Assembly: GCA_017643365.1 (NCBI GenBank)
Contig: JAEPNO010000010.1
Location: 1-64,000, forward strand
Reading direction: 5' to 3'
Origin: Balneolaceae bacterium
GTDB taxonomy: Bacteria; Bacteroidota; Rhodothermia; Balneolales; Balneolaceae
DNA: 64,000 bases
Shown here: positions 55,590 through 64,000 of the stretch, piece after piece
Layout: each line of letters opens with the position of its first letter
Position numbering within the stretch: position 1 is the first letter of the stretch
Notes under the pieces: generated by a model
Database searches by the model: none
Seen by the model: the letters and a program-made list of their open reading frames with translations, nothing else
Told to the model about the DNA's origin: nothing
Program-made: the position numbers and the translations under genes

Positions 55590-56180
55590 TTAGTTTGAAA
55601 AGTCTACGGTAGGAGCTTGTTCTGCGCCTTGATCCGCTTCGAAATAGGCTTTCCGTTCAAACCCACCGATAGAAGCAATTAAACTAGTCGGGAATTTTCG
55701 AATAGAAGTGTTGTAGCCCTGAGCAGCGTTATTAAACCGCATTCGCTCGGTAGCAATTCGGTTCTCGGTGCCTTCCAGCTGAGCTTGTAAATCGCGGAAG
55801 TTATTATTCGCCTTTAATTCAGGATAGCGCTCCACACTTACTAATAAGCGGGATAATGCTCCGCTCAATTGCTGTTGTGCTGCCTGAAACTGCTGTAATT
55901 TTGCAGGATCGTTCAAATCATCTGAACTTACGTTTATGGAAGTAGCTTGGCTACGAGCTTCAATAACCGCTGTTAAAGTTTCTTGTTCGAAATCAGCAGC
56001 ACCGCGAACGGTATTTACCAGATTTGGAATCAGATCAGCTCTGCGTTGATATTGGTTTTCTACTTGTGCCCATGCACTTTCTACATTTTCTTCTCTCTCG
56101 ACCAGCCCATTATTTACACTGATGCCGAAAAATGCCATCAGCGCTATTACAACTACAATTATTATTACCTTTCCTTTCAT
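55590..56180 (-). CDS. LemA family protein
   Basis: A 196-residue LemA-type protein with an N-terminal membrane anchor (IIIVVVIALMAFFGISVNNG). The long helical bundle has NVESAWAQVENQYQRRADLI, PNLVNTVRGAADFEQETLTA, ERYPELKANNNFRDLQAQLE and GYNTSIRKFPTSLIASIGGF. It precedes the two TPM genes on the same strand, with 69 bp between. Function is not established. Confidence 0.92.
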   Translation of the reverse strand: MKGKVIIIVVVIALMAFFGISVNNGLVEREENVESAWAQVENQYQRRADLIPNLVNTVRGAADFEQETLTAVIEARSQATSINVSSDDLNDPAKLQQFQAAQQQLSGALSRLLVSVERYPELKANNNFRDLQAQLEGTENRIATERMRFNNAAQGYNTSIRKFPTSLIASIGGFERKAYFEADQGAEQAPTVDFSN

Positions 56181-56273
56181 GATTGTTGATTTTGATTGTT
56201 AACTTTGCGCCCACAATACGAGCCAAAACTCATTTGGTTCTGTTTTTCTCAATCTTAATCAAAAACTATTCCA

Positions 56274-56975
56274 TTGTCAGAGTTAAATCCCCAGTTCATC
56301 TATTTTGACTTAGATGACACCCTTCTCGATCACAAAAAGGCAGAACAAGCCGGACTCGCTGATGTACACCAGCATTTTGACGTATTTTCAGATATCGATC
56401 TAGATAAGTTGGTTGATGTATACCATCACATAAACAAAGGATTATGGGAAGAATACGGCCGGGGTGAGATTGACCGGCATATTTTGCATCGCCGCAGATT
56501 TGAAGAAACCTTTTTGGAGTTAGGTGTGGATGCCGCTTTGTACGAAGAGGCCGGTAAAGTGTACATGAATTACTACCGCAATCACTGGGAGTGGGTTGAT
56601 GGCGCTAAAGAAACCTACTATGCGATTGCTGAAAAGTATCCCGTGGGAATTATCACGAATGGTTTTGCTGAGACACAATGGTTGAAAATCGAACAGTTTG
56701 GATTTAAAGAAACTGCGCGACAGATTGTCATTTCGGAAGAAGTAGGAGTGATGAAGCCGCATCCCAAAATTTTTGATCACTCAACTGAATTGGTTGGTGT
56801 TGATAGAGAAAATATCCTGTATGTGGGGGATTCACCAACCTCGGATGTGAAAGGCGGTAAAGATGCCGGTTGGCAAGTAGCTTGGTATACGTCCAATCCT
56901 GTTGAACCTGCCTCTGAACTAGCCGATTTGGTGTTTGATGATTTTGATGATTTATTGAACGCCCTGTTGAATTAA
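56274..56975 (+). CDS. HAD family pyrimidine 5'-nucleotidase (YjjG-like)
   Basis: A 233-residue HAD phosphatase. Motif I is YFDLDDTLLDHKKA (Asp12-type nucleophile), motif II is VGIITNGFAETQWLK, the motif III lysine is in EVGVMKPHPKIFDH, and motif IV is ILYVGDSPTSDVKGGKDAGW. YjjG members hydrolyse non-canonical pyrimidine nucleotides. The start is TTG at 56274 (TTG TCA GAG); no better ATG is nearby. It stands divergent from lemA. Confidence 0.88.
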   Translation: MSELNPQFIYFDLDDTLLDHKKAEQAGLADVHQHFDVFSDIDLDKLVDVYHHINKGLWEEYGRGEIDRHILHRRRFEETFLELGVDAALYEEAGKVYMNYYRNHWEWVDGAKETYYAIAEKYPVGIITNGFAETQWLKIEQFGFKETARQIVISEEVGVMKPHPKIFDHSTELVGVDRENILYVGDSPTSDVKGGKDAGWQVAWYTSNPVEPASELADLVFDDFDDLLNALLN

Positions 56976-57009
56976 CGTTTGTTGGGTTATTGTTTTTATA
57001 GGATATCGT

Positions 57010-57043
57010 CACGTAGGGATAATTCATGAATTACCCCTACGTG
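57010..57043. terminator. 34-bp near-perfect palindrome
   Basis: CACGTAGGGATAATTCA and TGAATTACCCCTACGTG meet without a loop and have one mismatch. It lies between convergent genes (HAD and SafE-like) and may be a bidirectional terminator or a dispersed repeat. Confidence 0.6.
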
Positions 57044-57085
57044 AATTAATACGAAATCAATTATCCTATTGATGAATTATACCCG

Positions 57086-57796
57086 TTAATCCATGCTCGT
57101 TCCGGGGAATACGCAAAACGACGAAACTCGCTCGGTGAGGGCATCAGGTACATAAAGATCAAACAAGATCAATCCACGAAGCATTAAAACGATGCCCAAA
57201 GTAAAAGCGAAATAAGGAATTAAATCCCGGATCATTTGTCGAAGATCCTGTGAGAGAATATTGGGAGAGAGATACATAAAAAACATGGCCGGGAATGTGC
57301 CAAGACCGAATAAAGCCATGTATGAGGCACTATGAATTGGAGAAGTTGTTAAAACGGCTGCAGCCAATCCTGAGTACACAAATGCACAGGGGAGAAGTCC
57401 ATTTAAAACGCCCAACCCAAATAAAGTGAGCTTCGCTTCTTTGCGAAGCATCTTGCCGTACATCGAAGTAACCCAAGCGGTTGGTTTTTGTAAAATTCCC
57501 GCAGCAGTTTTTTTGAAAAACTTATTGAAAATAACGCCAATTATGATCGAAGCACCGAGAATAATTGAAAGCATGCCTTGAAATCCTCCGATGGTAATTC
57601 CTGTGCCAAGAAATCCAAAAATAAGCCCAAACACGGAATAAGTAAGAATGCGACCGGAATTATAGATGAGCGCTGTGCCAGTTAATCCTAGAAAAGAATT
57701 AGAAGCTCGTGGAATCGACATGGCGATCGGTCCGCACATCCCTACACAATGGAAACTTCCAATAAATCCGAGAACTAATGCGGTCCAAAGTTCCAT
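57086..57796 (-). CDS. SafE/TauE-type membrane protein of the cbb3 operon
   Basis: A 236-residue protein with about six transmembrane helices. The first is ALVLGFIGSFHCVGMCGPIA, with the CxxxC-type motif (HCVGMC) conserved in cytochrome-assembly DsbD/CcdA- and SafE-like proteins. Later segments include GVLNGLLPCAFVYSGLAAAV (a second PC motif). It lies at the end of the cbb3 oxidase operon, behind a long hairpin. A role in copper delivery or oxidase maturation is inferred from position and the paired Cys motifs. Confidence 0.8.
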   Translation of the reverse strand: MELWTALVLGFIGSFHCVGMCGPIAMSIPRASNSFLGLTGTALIYNSGRILTYSVFGLIFGFLGTGITIGGFQGMLSIILGASIIIGVIFNKFFKKTAAGILQKPTAWVTSMYGKMLRKEAKLTLFGLGVLNGLLPCAFVYSGLAAAVLTTSPIHSASYMALFGLGTFPAMFFMYLSPNILSQDLRQMIRDLIPYFAFTLGIVLMLRGLILFDLYVPDALTERVSSFCVFPGTSMD

Positions 57797-57822
57797 AAAG
57801 GAATTATTTGATTAGAAAAAGA

Positions 57823-57899
57823 ACACCCGAGTCATCATACATTTCTTCAAAATATTGTACCCTAAAAAAGCCTTGGAGAAATGTATAACACTCGGGTGT
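57823..57899 (-). promoter_or_regulatory. Long hairpin between fixH and the SafE-like gene
   Basis: ACACCCGAGT (57823-57832) pairs with ACTCGGGTGT (57890-57899). ATACATTTCT (57837-57846) pairs with AGAAATGTAT (57877-57886). Both are perfect, with a small internal loop and a 30-nt apical loop. On the minus strand a T-rich TCTTTTTCT follows, so it could be a terminator or an attenuator between two parts of the operon. Confidence 0.7.
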
Positions 57900-57915
57900 A
57901 ACAGTCGTTTAGTGC

Positions 57916-58365
57916 TTAAATGATAATAACCTTTTCTGTGGTATAATCAAGATCGTTCATCGTCCAGTTTATAGTGAGCACCCATTTCCCTTTTTCCATG
58001 CGCTCCATGGGGATTACATGCGTTGCCCCACCTTCGAACTCGATTGGGAGTTTTAAATCCAACTCAGAATTGTTCGGACGATACAGATTTATATCACCGG
58101 ATTGTGCTTGATCAATAATGCTCTCAGGAAATACGATTTTTATTGCGATGCGTTCTTCATCAAAAAGCACAACTACCTCTTCATCAAGGGCGGCTGTACG
58201 CGCTTTGCTATCAATCACCTGTTGATATTCCACGCCTTCTTCGTAATGATTGTTGTTGACTAGATAAAAATCTAAGCTGATCATATAGCTAACTACGCTA
58301 AGCGTTCCAATCACAAAGAGTGCGATTACTAATGTGATTCCATTGCCCCAGTTAAATTTTTTCAT
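57916..58365 (-). CDS. fixH: FixH-like cbb3 oxidase assembly protein
   Basis: A 149-residue protein with one N-terminal membrane helix (GITLVIALFVIGTLSVVSYM). A periplasmic beta-rich domain follows, with HYEEGVEYQQVIDSK (the FixH-type YxxGxxY segment) and KGKWVLTINWTMNDLDYTTE at the end. FixH-type proteins assist copper and heme insertion into cbb3 oxidases. It lies between ccoG (27 bp upstream) and the SafE-like gene. Confidence 0.88.
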   Translation of the reverse strand: MKKFNWGNGITLVIALFVIGTLSVVSYMISLDFYLVNNNHYEEGVEYQQVIDSKARTAALDEEVVVLFDEERIAIKIVFPESIIDQAQSGDINLYRPNNSELDLKLPIEFEGGATHVIPMERMEKGKWVLTINWTMNDLDYTTEKVIII

Positions 58366-58392
58366 GTGTTCCTCTATGATATAAATAGTTTA

Positions 58393-59847
58393 TTAATTGG
58401 ATGGGCCTATGAAGGCAGTTTCTACAGTTTCAATTCGCTCACCATTCGCAAAAACGGCAAATCGTACGGGTGTTTGTAAACCTGTTAACTGATCTCGATT
58501 AAGCTGAACCATATATCGACCTTCGGCCACGCTTTGACCTCCGATTGTGGATATTGAGCCAAGGGAAATTAGATCTCCGGATGGTTCTTCCAACTGTATG
58601 GTGTAGATGATTTCATCAAAAGTTTTATTGATGACCTTAACTTCATAAATGTTGCTGAATCGATTGTCCGTCAGTTCCTGATACAGCGTGCCGGGTTGGC
58701 GCAGTACTGTGGTCTCCAAATCGCTTCGCATACTCATTAGCGCGATAAAGACTCCAACAACTACTACAAGCACGGCAGAATAACCCATCACACGTGGTGT
58801 GAGAATTTTACGCTCTTTGTTACGGATGGCATTTTCGGATGAATACCGAATGAGGCCTCGTGGTTTGTCGATTTTGTCCATTACGTGATCGCACGCATCG
58901 ATGCATGCAGTACAATGCACACATTCAAGCTGTGTTCCGTTTCGGATATCGATCCCCATTGGGCACACTTTTACGCATTGGTAGCAATCGATACAATCGC
59001 CAAATGTTGTGTCCGGTTCTAATCCTAAATCTGCTAACGTTGCTTTACCGGCAATTACTTTTTTACGATCACCAACCCGTGCTCTGCTTTCTCCACGTTT
59101 GTAATCATACATTACATTGATGGAGTTGTTATCGAGCATTACTGATTGCATTCGGCCATAGGGACAAACAAAATGGCAAACTTGTTCGCGCATGAACGCA
59201 AAAACACCATAGAAAACACCGCTAAATATGATCATAGCAGAAAGCCCACCAAGATGTTCGCTGGGCGGATCGGTAACTAGTTCGAACCAGGCATCTTTAC
59301 CAATTACATAGGCTAAAAACATGTTCGAGATTAGAAAAGCCATGCCAAAAAAGATGGCGTGTTTGGATCCTTTTTTTAGAATCTTCTCACCATCCCAGGG
59401 CTTTTTATTTAGTCTGATTTGAGCCGATGCATCACCTTCGATCCAGTATTCAACTCGTCGAAATACCATTTCCATGAAAATGGTCTGGGGACAAGCCCAT
59501 CCACAGAAAAGACGACCAAAAATGGTGGTAAATAGTACTACACCAAGAATAAAAGCCAGCATCCCGAAAACGAGGAGATGTAAATCCTGTGGCCAGAATG
59601 CCACCCCAAAAATTACAAACTCCCTTTCCAGAATGTTGATCATGAGCAGCGGATGCCCGTTTATTTCGATGAACGGCCCCGAGAAGAAAAATATCAGAAG
59701 GAAAAAAGCGAAGATGTTCCTTGCTTTATAATATCTACCGCTTGGTTTTTTGGGATAAATCCAATTGCGGCCACCTTGCTCATTTACGGTAGAGAGGTGA
59801 TCTCGATATTTGTCTTTTGTAATTCGGCGTTCGTCTATTTCAGACAT
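58393..59847 (-). CDS. ccoG: Cytochrome c oxidase accessory protein CcoG
   Basis: A 484-residue membrane ferredoxin-type protein of the CcoG/RdxA/FixG family. Membrane helices flank FGRLFCGWACPQTIFMEMVF. Two [4Fe-4S] cluster motifs follow in CIDCYQCVKVCPMGIDI and CVHCTACIDACDHVMD. The C-terminal Ig-like domain spans about 370-484. CcoG has been shown to reduce Cu2+ for oxidase assembly in Rhodobacter. It lies 22 bp after ccoP in the operon. Confidence 0.94.
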   Translation of the reverse strand: MSEIDERRITKDKYRDHLSTVNEQGGRNWIYPKKPSGRYYKARNIFAFFLLIFFFSGPFIEINGHPLLMINILEREFVIFGVAFWPQDLHLLVFGMLAFILGVVLFTTIFGRLFCGWACPQTIFMEMVFRRVEYWIEGDASAQIRLNKKPWDGEKILKKGSKHAIFFGMAFLISNMFLAYVIGKDAWFELVTDPPSEHLGGLSAMIIFSGVFYGVFAFMREQVCHFVCPYGRMQSVMLDNNSINVMYDYKRGESRARVGDRKKVIAGKATLADLGLEPDTTFGDCIDCYQCVKVCPMGIDIRNGTQLECVHCTACIDACDHVMDKIDKPRGLIRYSSENAIRNKERKILTPRVMGYSAVLVVVVGVFIALMSMRSDLETTVLRQPGTLYQELTDNRFSNIYEVKVINKTFDEIIYTIQLEEPSGDLISLGSISTIGGQSVAEGRYMVQLNRDQLTGLQTPVRFAVFANGERIETVETAFIGPSN

Positions 59848-59869
59848 CGTACTGCTCGATCTTTATAGG

Positions 59870-60463
59870 TTAATTAATGCTACACTGAGTAGCACGATCG
59901 GTATCGGTAGGCTTCGGATTTACCGGTGCGGTACCTTGTAAAGAAGCGATGTAGCTGATTAAGTCAGTCATGTCGGCATCAGAAATTCGAGCGCCACTGC
60001 CGTAAGCCATCATCCCTTTATCGGGGAAACCGGTTGCAATACTGGTAGCTAATTCCTCGGCCGAGCAACCATGTATCCACATGTCGTCGGTAAGGTTAGG
60101 ACCAACCAACCCTTCGCCGGCTGCACCGTGGCAGGTAAAACAAAGGTTATTGGTGCTCATGTATAATTCTCGCCCATTTGCTATCGATGCGTCATCGGTT
60201 TCGAAAGCCCAAGCCATTGCTTCACCTTCGTCGCCATCGTTAAAGCCATATTTTTCGGCTGCTGCGGCCATTTCGGCGGCATATTGCTCGTGTTGATCCA
60301 TGCCTACATCGGTAATGGTGTAGTAAAGTAGGTAGAAAAATCCCCACGCGATGGTGAAATAGAACAGGTATAACCACCATTTAGGCATATGGTTATCAAG
60401 CTCTTTAATTCCATCGTATTCGTGATCCATCAACAGATCTTTTTCGTCGTCAAATACTTTCAT
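59870..60463 (-). CDS. ccoP: cbb3 oxidase cytochrome c subunit (CcoP-like, one heme)
   Basis: A 197-residue membrane-anchored cytochrome c. The N-terminal part with MPKWWLYLFYFTIAWGFFYL is the CcoP transmembrane helix. One c-type heme site, NLCFTCHGAAGEGLVGPNLT, follows, with the axial Met probably in GMMAYGS. Classical CcoP has two hemes and about 300 residues; here only one CxxCH is present, so electron entry is through a single heme. It overlaps ccoQ by 4 bp. Confidence 0.88.
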   Translation of the reverse strand: MKVFDDEKDLLMDHEYDGIKELDNHMPKWWLYLFYFTIAWGFFYLLYYTITDVGMDQHEQYAAEMAAAAEKYGFNDGDEGEAMAWAFETDDASIANGRELYMSTNNLCFTCHGAAGEGLVGPNLTDDMWIHGCSAEELATSIATGFPDKGMMAYGSGARISDADMTDLISYIASLQGTAPVNPKPTDTDRATQCSIN

Positions 60464-60651
60464 GATTCTTCAATTTTCAGTGTTGTAGTTTCGTCTGATT
60501 CCAGGGGCAGGTTTGCAGCATGTTCCCAATGCTGCTTACCTGTGCGAATCAAGTATCCCACCAACAGGATGAAGAATCCGAAGAATAAAATCAGTGAGAT
60601 ACTTGGGTAAATGTCGATGCCCTCCATCGAGCGTAATACATCTTTATACAT
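60460..60651 (-). CDS. ccoQ: cbb3 oxidase small subunit (CcoQ-like)
   Basis: A 63-residue protein with one membrane helix (PSISLILFFGFFILLVGYLI). A short charged tail follows. Position between ccoNO and ccoP, a 4-bp overlap with ccoP (ATGA) and the single-helix layout support CcoQ/FixQ. The sequence alone would not. Confidence 0.75.
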   Translation of the reverse strand: MYKDVLRSMEGIDIYPSISLILFFGFFILLVGYLIRTGKQHWEHAANLPLESDETTTLKIEES

Positions 60652-60654
60652 GGC

Positions 60655-62841
60655 TTAATTAGATTTGATGTTAGCGCCCATACGTTCGCTCGAAGGCAGG
60701 CCTGCAAACGGATCGTTTTCTCCTTTGATATCCACACCTAAGCGTTGGAGATAGGCAATTAAGGCAATGATTTTTTTGTCGGATGTGACTTCAATACCAT
60801 CCACCGATGAAAATCCATTTTCACGAAGTCCTTGAGTAATCATTTCAGCTTGGTATTTAGCATCTCGAATAACTAAATCTTCGTAATTATCGGCATAAGG
60901 AACTCCGACGGCTCGTAAAGCACCAATTCGATTTGGTAACGATTCAACATCCATATCTTGTTTCAGCAACCAGGTGTATGCCGGCATTAGAGATTCCGGT
61001 GAAGTTGAGGTTGGGTCGTACATGTGGCGCAAATGCCAAGAATCAGGATATTTGCCACCAATTCGATGCAGATCCGGTCCGGTTCGTTTCGATCCCCACA
61101 AGAATGGGTGATCGTATACATACTCACCGGCTTTTGAATATTCGCCGTAGCGTTCTGTTTCTGACCGGAAAGGACGAATCATTTGCGAGTGGCAGTTATT
61201 ACAACCTTCGGCGATGTAAATATCACGGCCTTCCACCTCAAGCGGGGTGTATGGTTTTACACTTTCGATGGTTGGAATATTAGACTCAATCAGCGCTGTT
61301 GGCATATATTCAACAATACCGCCAATCAAAATAGCTACTAAAACAAGTACGCTAAATTTAAGCGGACGACCTTCTAGTCTGCGATGCCATTTTTCTTCAT
61401 GTCCCGCAGCCGGATCGATTAGGGCAGGAGCTTGAGCTTCTTCTTCTGCTATCAAACTACCACTTCGGGCAGTTTTGTATACGTTATATGCACCAACAAC
61501 CGCGCCAATGATAAATAAACTGCCACCAAATGCTCGTAAGTGATACATCGGTACAATCTGAATCACAGTTTCTAGGAAATTAGGATACTGTAAGAAACCT
61601 TCTGCAGTAAATTGCTTCCACATCAAAGACTGAGTGATTCCACCCCAATACATGGGGATTACGTAGAAAATGGCACCCATTGTAGCAAACCAGAAGTGTA
61701 CGTTTGCCAATCTGCGCGAGAACAATTCGGTTTTATATATGCGAGGAGTGATGTAGTAAAGCATTGCGAATGCCAAGCCACCATTCCACATCAATGCGCC
61801 ATTGTGCACGTGTCCAATTATATAATCAGAGTAGTGGGCAATTGCGTTTACATTGGCAATCGAAAGCATAGGCCCTTCGAAGGTTACCATTCCATATGCA
61901 GTAACTCCAACAACTAAAAACTTCAGTACAGGGTCTTCGCGAACGCGATCCCAGGCTCCACGTAAAGTTAGTAAACCGTTTAGCATACCACCCCAACTTG
62001 GTGCAATAAGCATGATGCTAAATACCGTACCTAATGCTTGGGCCCATCCCGGAAGAGAAGTATATAACAAGTGATGCGGTCCAGCCCAGATATAGATGAA
62101 AATCAGCGACCAAAAGTGGACGATAGACAATCGATACGAGAAAATTGGGCGATTCGCAGCTTTAGGAATGAAATAGTACATGATCCCCAAAAACGGAGTA
62201 GTTAAGAAAAACGCCACCGCATTATGGCCGTACCACCATTGTACCAACGCATCTTGTACACCCGCATACAACGAGTAACTTTTAAAAAGGGTTGCTGGCA
62301 CTTCAAACGAGTTAACCACGTGCAGTACTGCAACTGTGATGAAAGTTGCCAGATAGAACCATATGGCCACATATAAATGCTTCTCACGACGTTTCATGAT
62401 AGTCATGATCATATTTATACCAAATACCACCCATATTAGTGTGATAGCGATATCAATAGGCCATTCGAGCTCGGCGTATTCCTTGCTGGTTGTGATACCA
62501 AATGGAAGTGTTAACACTGCCGAAAGTATGATAGCCTGCCATCCCCAGAAGTGAATCTGACCGAGCAGTGGACTCCACATTGGCGCTTTACATAATCTAG
62601 GCAGCGAATAATACACCCCGTAAAAGATGGCATTACCCGCAAAAGCAAAGATTACAGCGTTCGTATGAAGTGGCCGTAATCGACCGTAGGATAATTCAGG
62701 AATGAATCCCAAAAAATCCGGTAAGAAGAGTTTTAAAGCGATAATCAGCCCTACCAGAAAGCCAATTACCCCGAAAGCGATAGTCGCAATTCCGAAATTG
62801 CGAACTATTTTATTGTCATAATGAAAGGTATCCATCTGCAT
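60655..62841 (-). CDS. ccoNO: cbb3 cytochrome oxidase CcoN-CcoO fusion
   Basis: A 728-residue fusion of the catalytic subunit I (about 1-480) with the monoheme cytochrome subunit II (about 500-728). The CcoN part has RPLHTNAVIFAF (low-spin heme His), WWYGHNAVAFFLTTP and WAGPHHLLYTSLP (CuB histidines) and HYSDYIIGHVHNGALMWNGG (heme ligands). The CcoO part begins near YMPTALIESNIP and has the heme site AEGCNNCHSQMIRPFR. The fusion places the heme c next to the catalytic site in one chain. It is flanked by ccoS upstream and ccoQ 3 bp downstream. Confidence 0.94.
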   Translation of the reverse strand: MQMDTFHYDNKIVRNFGIATIAFGVIGFLVGLIIALKLFLPDFLGFIPELSYGRLRPLHTNAVIFAFAGNAIFYGVYYSLPRLCKAPMWSPLLGQIHFWGWQAIILSAVLTLPFGITTSKEYAELEWPIDIAITLIWVVFGINMIMTIMKRREKHLYVAIWFYLATFITVAVLHVVNSFEVPATLFKSYSLYAGVQDALVQWWYGHNAVAFFLTTPFLGIMYYFIPKAANRPIFSYRLSIVHFWSLIFIYIWAGPHHLLYTSLPGWAQALGTVFSIMLIAPSWGGMLNGLLTLRGAWDRVREDPVLKFLVVGVTAYGMVTFEGPMLSIANVNAIAHYSDYIIGHVHNGALMWNGGLAFAMLYYITPRIYKTELFSRRLANVHFWFATMGAIFYVIPMYWGGITQSLMWKQFTAEGFLQYPNFLETVIQIVPMYHLRAFGGSLFIIGAVVGAYNVYKTARSGSLIAEEEAQAPALIDPAAGHEEKWHRRLEGRPLKFSVLVLVAILIGGIVEYMPTALIESNIPTIESVKPYTPLEVEGRDIYIAEGCNNCHSQMIRPFRSETERYGEYSKAGEYVYDHPFLWGSKRTGPDLHRIGGKYPDSWHLRHMYDPTSTSPESLMPAYTWLLKQDMDVESLPNRIGALRAVGVPYADNYEDLVIRDAKYQAEMITQGLRENGFSSVDGIEVTSDKKIIALIAYLQRLGVDIKGENDPFAGLPSSERMGANIKSN

Positions 62842-62843
62842 GG

Positions 62844-63026
62844 TTATTCCCCTCGTTTGGTTTGTGTTTGATTATTTTTTGTAGAAAGATCGTCGTCGAA
62901 AAGCATGCGAATGCTGGGTGTTTGGGGATCGTCGAATTGCCCCGATTTCACAGCCCAGAAAAAGGCATATAAAAAGGTTAGCGCCACCATCAGGCTAAAT
63001 ATTATGAGGAAGATGATTACGCCCAT
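62844..63026 (-). CDS. ccoS: cbb3 oxidase maturation protein CcoS
   Basis: A 60-residue protein with one N-terminal helix (MGVIIFLIIFSLMVALTFLY) and the typical FFWAVKSGQFDDPQTPSIRM segment, in which GQFDD is diagnostic of CcoS/FixS. It overlaps ccoI by 10 bp, which suggests coupled translation of the copper ATPase and this assembly factor. Confidence 0.92.
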   Translation of the reverse strand: MGVIIFLIIFSLMVALTFLYAFFWAVKSGQFDDPQTPSIRMLFDDDLSTKNNQTQTKRGE

Positions 63027-64000
63027 ATTTTCAAATTTAGATGATTAGCCTTGATGCGAGTTGCGATATTGGTAAAAGCCATCACACTTACCGAACTCAA
63101 CGGCATGATGATAGCCGCAACCAATGGCGATAGATTTCCTGTGATGGCGAAAGCAAGCCCTGTGAGGTTATACAACAGCGAGATACCAAAACTTGCCAGG
63201 ATAATCTTGAAAGCTGTTCGGCTAAAGCCTACCAGAGTTGATAAATCTTTTAGAGCCGATGCTTCAGCAATGGCATCGCAAGCAGGTGAAAATGAACTCA
63301 TGTCGTCAGAGATGGCGATACCAAAGTCGCTTGCTTTAAGCGCTCCGGCATCGTTTAAACCATCTCCTATCATCACAACATGCTCTTTTTGTTGATGCAA
63401 TTGATCAATAAAATCCAATTTTTGAACCGGAGTCTGATCGAACAACATGCCATTCCAGTTTGGATAGGCGTCCAATAATTTTTTGCCTTCGGCTTCATTA
63501 TCGCCGGATATGAGATAGATATCGTGATTTTCCCCTAATTCAGAAAGTGCTTTTGAAACGCCATTGCGCAGTTTGTTATCGAGTAAAAAAGCGCCTTTGT
63601 ACCTATTGTTGATTAACACATGCACCAACGAACCGGCAGAATCACTAGTTACAAATTCTGGAAGCATATCTTCCGAATAACCTTTAACGAACGATTTACT
63701 GCCAACGATAACTTCTGCACCGTCGAAAGTTGCTTTTATTCCTTTGCCGGGAATTTCTACGATATGGCTCGGAATCTGTGAGCCAACAGTTATGTGACGT
63801 GCAATAATCTTTGAAAGGGGATGAATAGACTGCTTAACGGTCGATTTAATCAGCGATAATTCTTCATCGCTTAATTCTACTCCGATAAAACGTACATCCG
63901 ATTTTTCCGATTCTGTGATGGTCCCCGTTTTATCAAAAACGAAGGTTGTGGCTTTACTTAGGGCTTCTAACACATTGGTATTTCGTACATAAAGTCCGTT
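63017..64000 (-). CDS. ccoI: Copper-transporting P-type ATPase CcoI (partial, N-terminus outside window)
   Basis: The frame is open to the window edge, with NGLYVRNTNVLEALSKATTF upstream of an internal GTG at 63973, so the true start lies beyond 64000. Visible parts are the phosphorylation motif FVFDKTGTITES, the nucleotide-binding domain with SIHPLSKIIARHIT and PGKGIKATFDG, and the hinge motif MIGDGLNDAGALKASDFGIA. The C-terminal membrane helices include IIMPLSSVSVMAF, typical of P1B copper pumps. It delivers copper for the oxidase. Confidence 0.93.
   Translation of the reverse strand, partial: NGLYVRNTNVLEALSKATTFVFDKTGTITESEKSDVRFIGVELSDEELSLIKSTVKQSIHPLSKIIARHITVGSQIPSHIVEIPGKGIKATFDGAEVIVGSKSFVKGYSEDMLPEFVTSDSAGSLVHVLINNRYKGAFLLDNKLRNGVSKALSELGENHDIYLISGDNEAEGKKLLDAYPNWNGMLFDQTPVQKLDFIDQLHQQKEHVVMIGDGLNDAGALKASDFGIAISDDMSSFSPACDAIAEASALKDLSTLVGFSRTAFKIILASFGISLLYNLTGLAFAITGNLSPLVAAIIMPLSSVSVMAFTNIATRIKANHLNLKIWA

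Overview
The window is a chromosomal stretch of a Gram-negative FCB-group bacterium, most likely Balneolota/Rhodothermota (Balneola-like). This placement is inferred from gene content. One secreted protein ends in a type A type IX secretion (T9SS) sorting domain with an NYPNPFNPST motif. The DNA polymerase III alpha subunit carries a fused N-terminal exonuclease. A cbb3 oxidase is encoded as a CcoN-CcoO fusion. Many small exported DUF proteins are present, and most genes lack a strong Shine-Dalgarno sequence. No rRNA, tRNA, CRISPR array or prophage was seen. Most of the window is ordinary housekeeping DNA, with short repeats and hairpins at gene borders.

Layout. 1-99 is the tail of an IS1595/ISXO2-like transposase. 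216-4170 holds ppc and ilvE. 4184-4513 is a decayed toxin-antitoxin locus: an intact antitoxin, a toxin cut to 16 codons and a CCCCCTT repeat. fluC and a 2-hydroxyacid dehydrogenase follow. 6279-8631 is a umuD/umuC locus on the minus strand. A four-helix-bundle (23S rRNA IVS-type) gene sits between umuD and umuC, flanked by inverted arrays of an 8-bp repeat. The UmuD homologue has lost both catalytic residues (Ser to Ala, Lys to Arg). It is divergent from dnaE (8916-13124). 13259-24960 contains trxA, a double aspartic-protease-like lipoprotein, a DUF2490 protein, a pseudouridine synthase, an anti-sigma kinase, a degenerate PiT-type membrane protein, an HNH nuclease, a DsrE-like protein, a glycoside hydrolase, a HAD protein and mnmA.

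25028-34553 is mostly minus strand: cyclase, mgsA, the thioredoxin/DUF255 protein, an ECF sigma factor, its RskA-type anti-sigma factor, and an 878-residue protein with five CHRD domains. A matching promoter-like motif (CAATCCAAT, 11 bp, TGCGTAYTCAT) lies before both the sigma operon and the CHRD gene, which defines a small autoregulated regulon. 34653-49091 holds ndk, namZ, an rlmB-like gene, glpQ-like, pyrG, a NUDIX gene, a TPR histidine kinase, an amidohydrolase, an SPL-like radical SAM gene and a tightly packed redoxin-pdxH-trmB operon. 49219-56975 holds tetR-fadE, lrp-mgl, two TPM genes, lemA and a HAD nucleotidase.

57086-64000 is a minus-strand cbb3 cytochrome oxidase operon running ccoI, ccoS, ccoNO, ccoQ, ccoP, ccoG, fixH. 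A 20-bp-stem hairpin follows, then a SafE-like membrane protein. ccoI runs off the right edge. The best leads are the inactive UmuD, the IVS-like element inside the umuDC operon, the shared ECF promoter motif and the degenerate phosphate-transporter-like protein.
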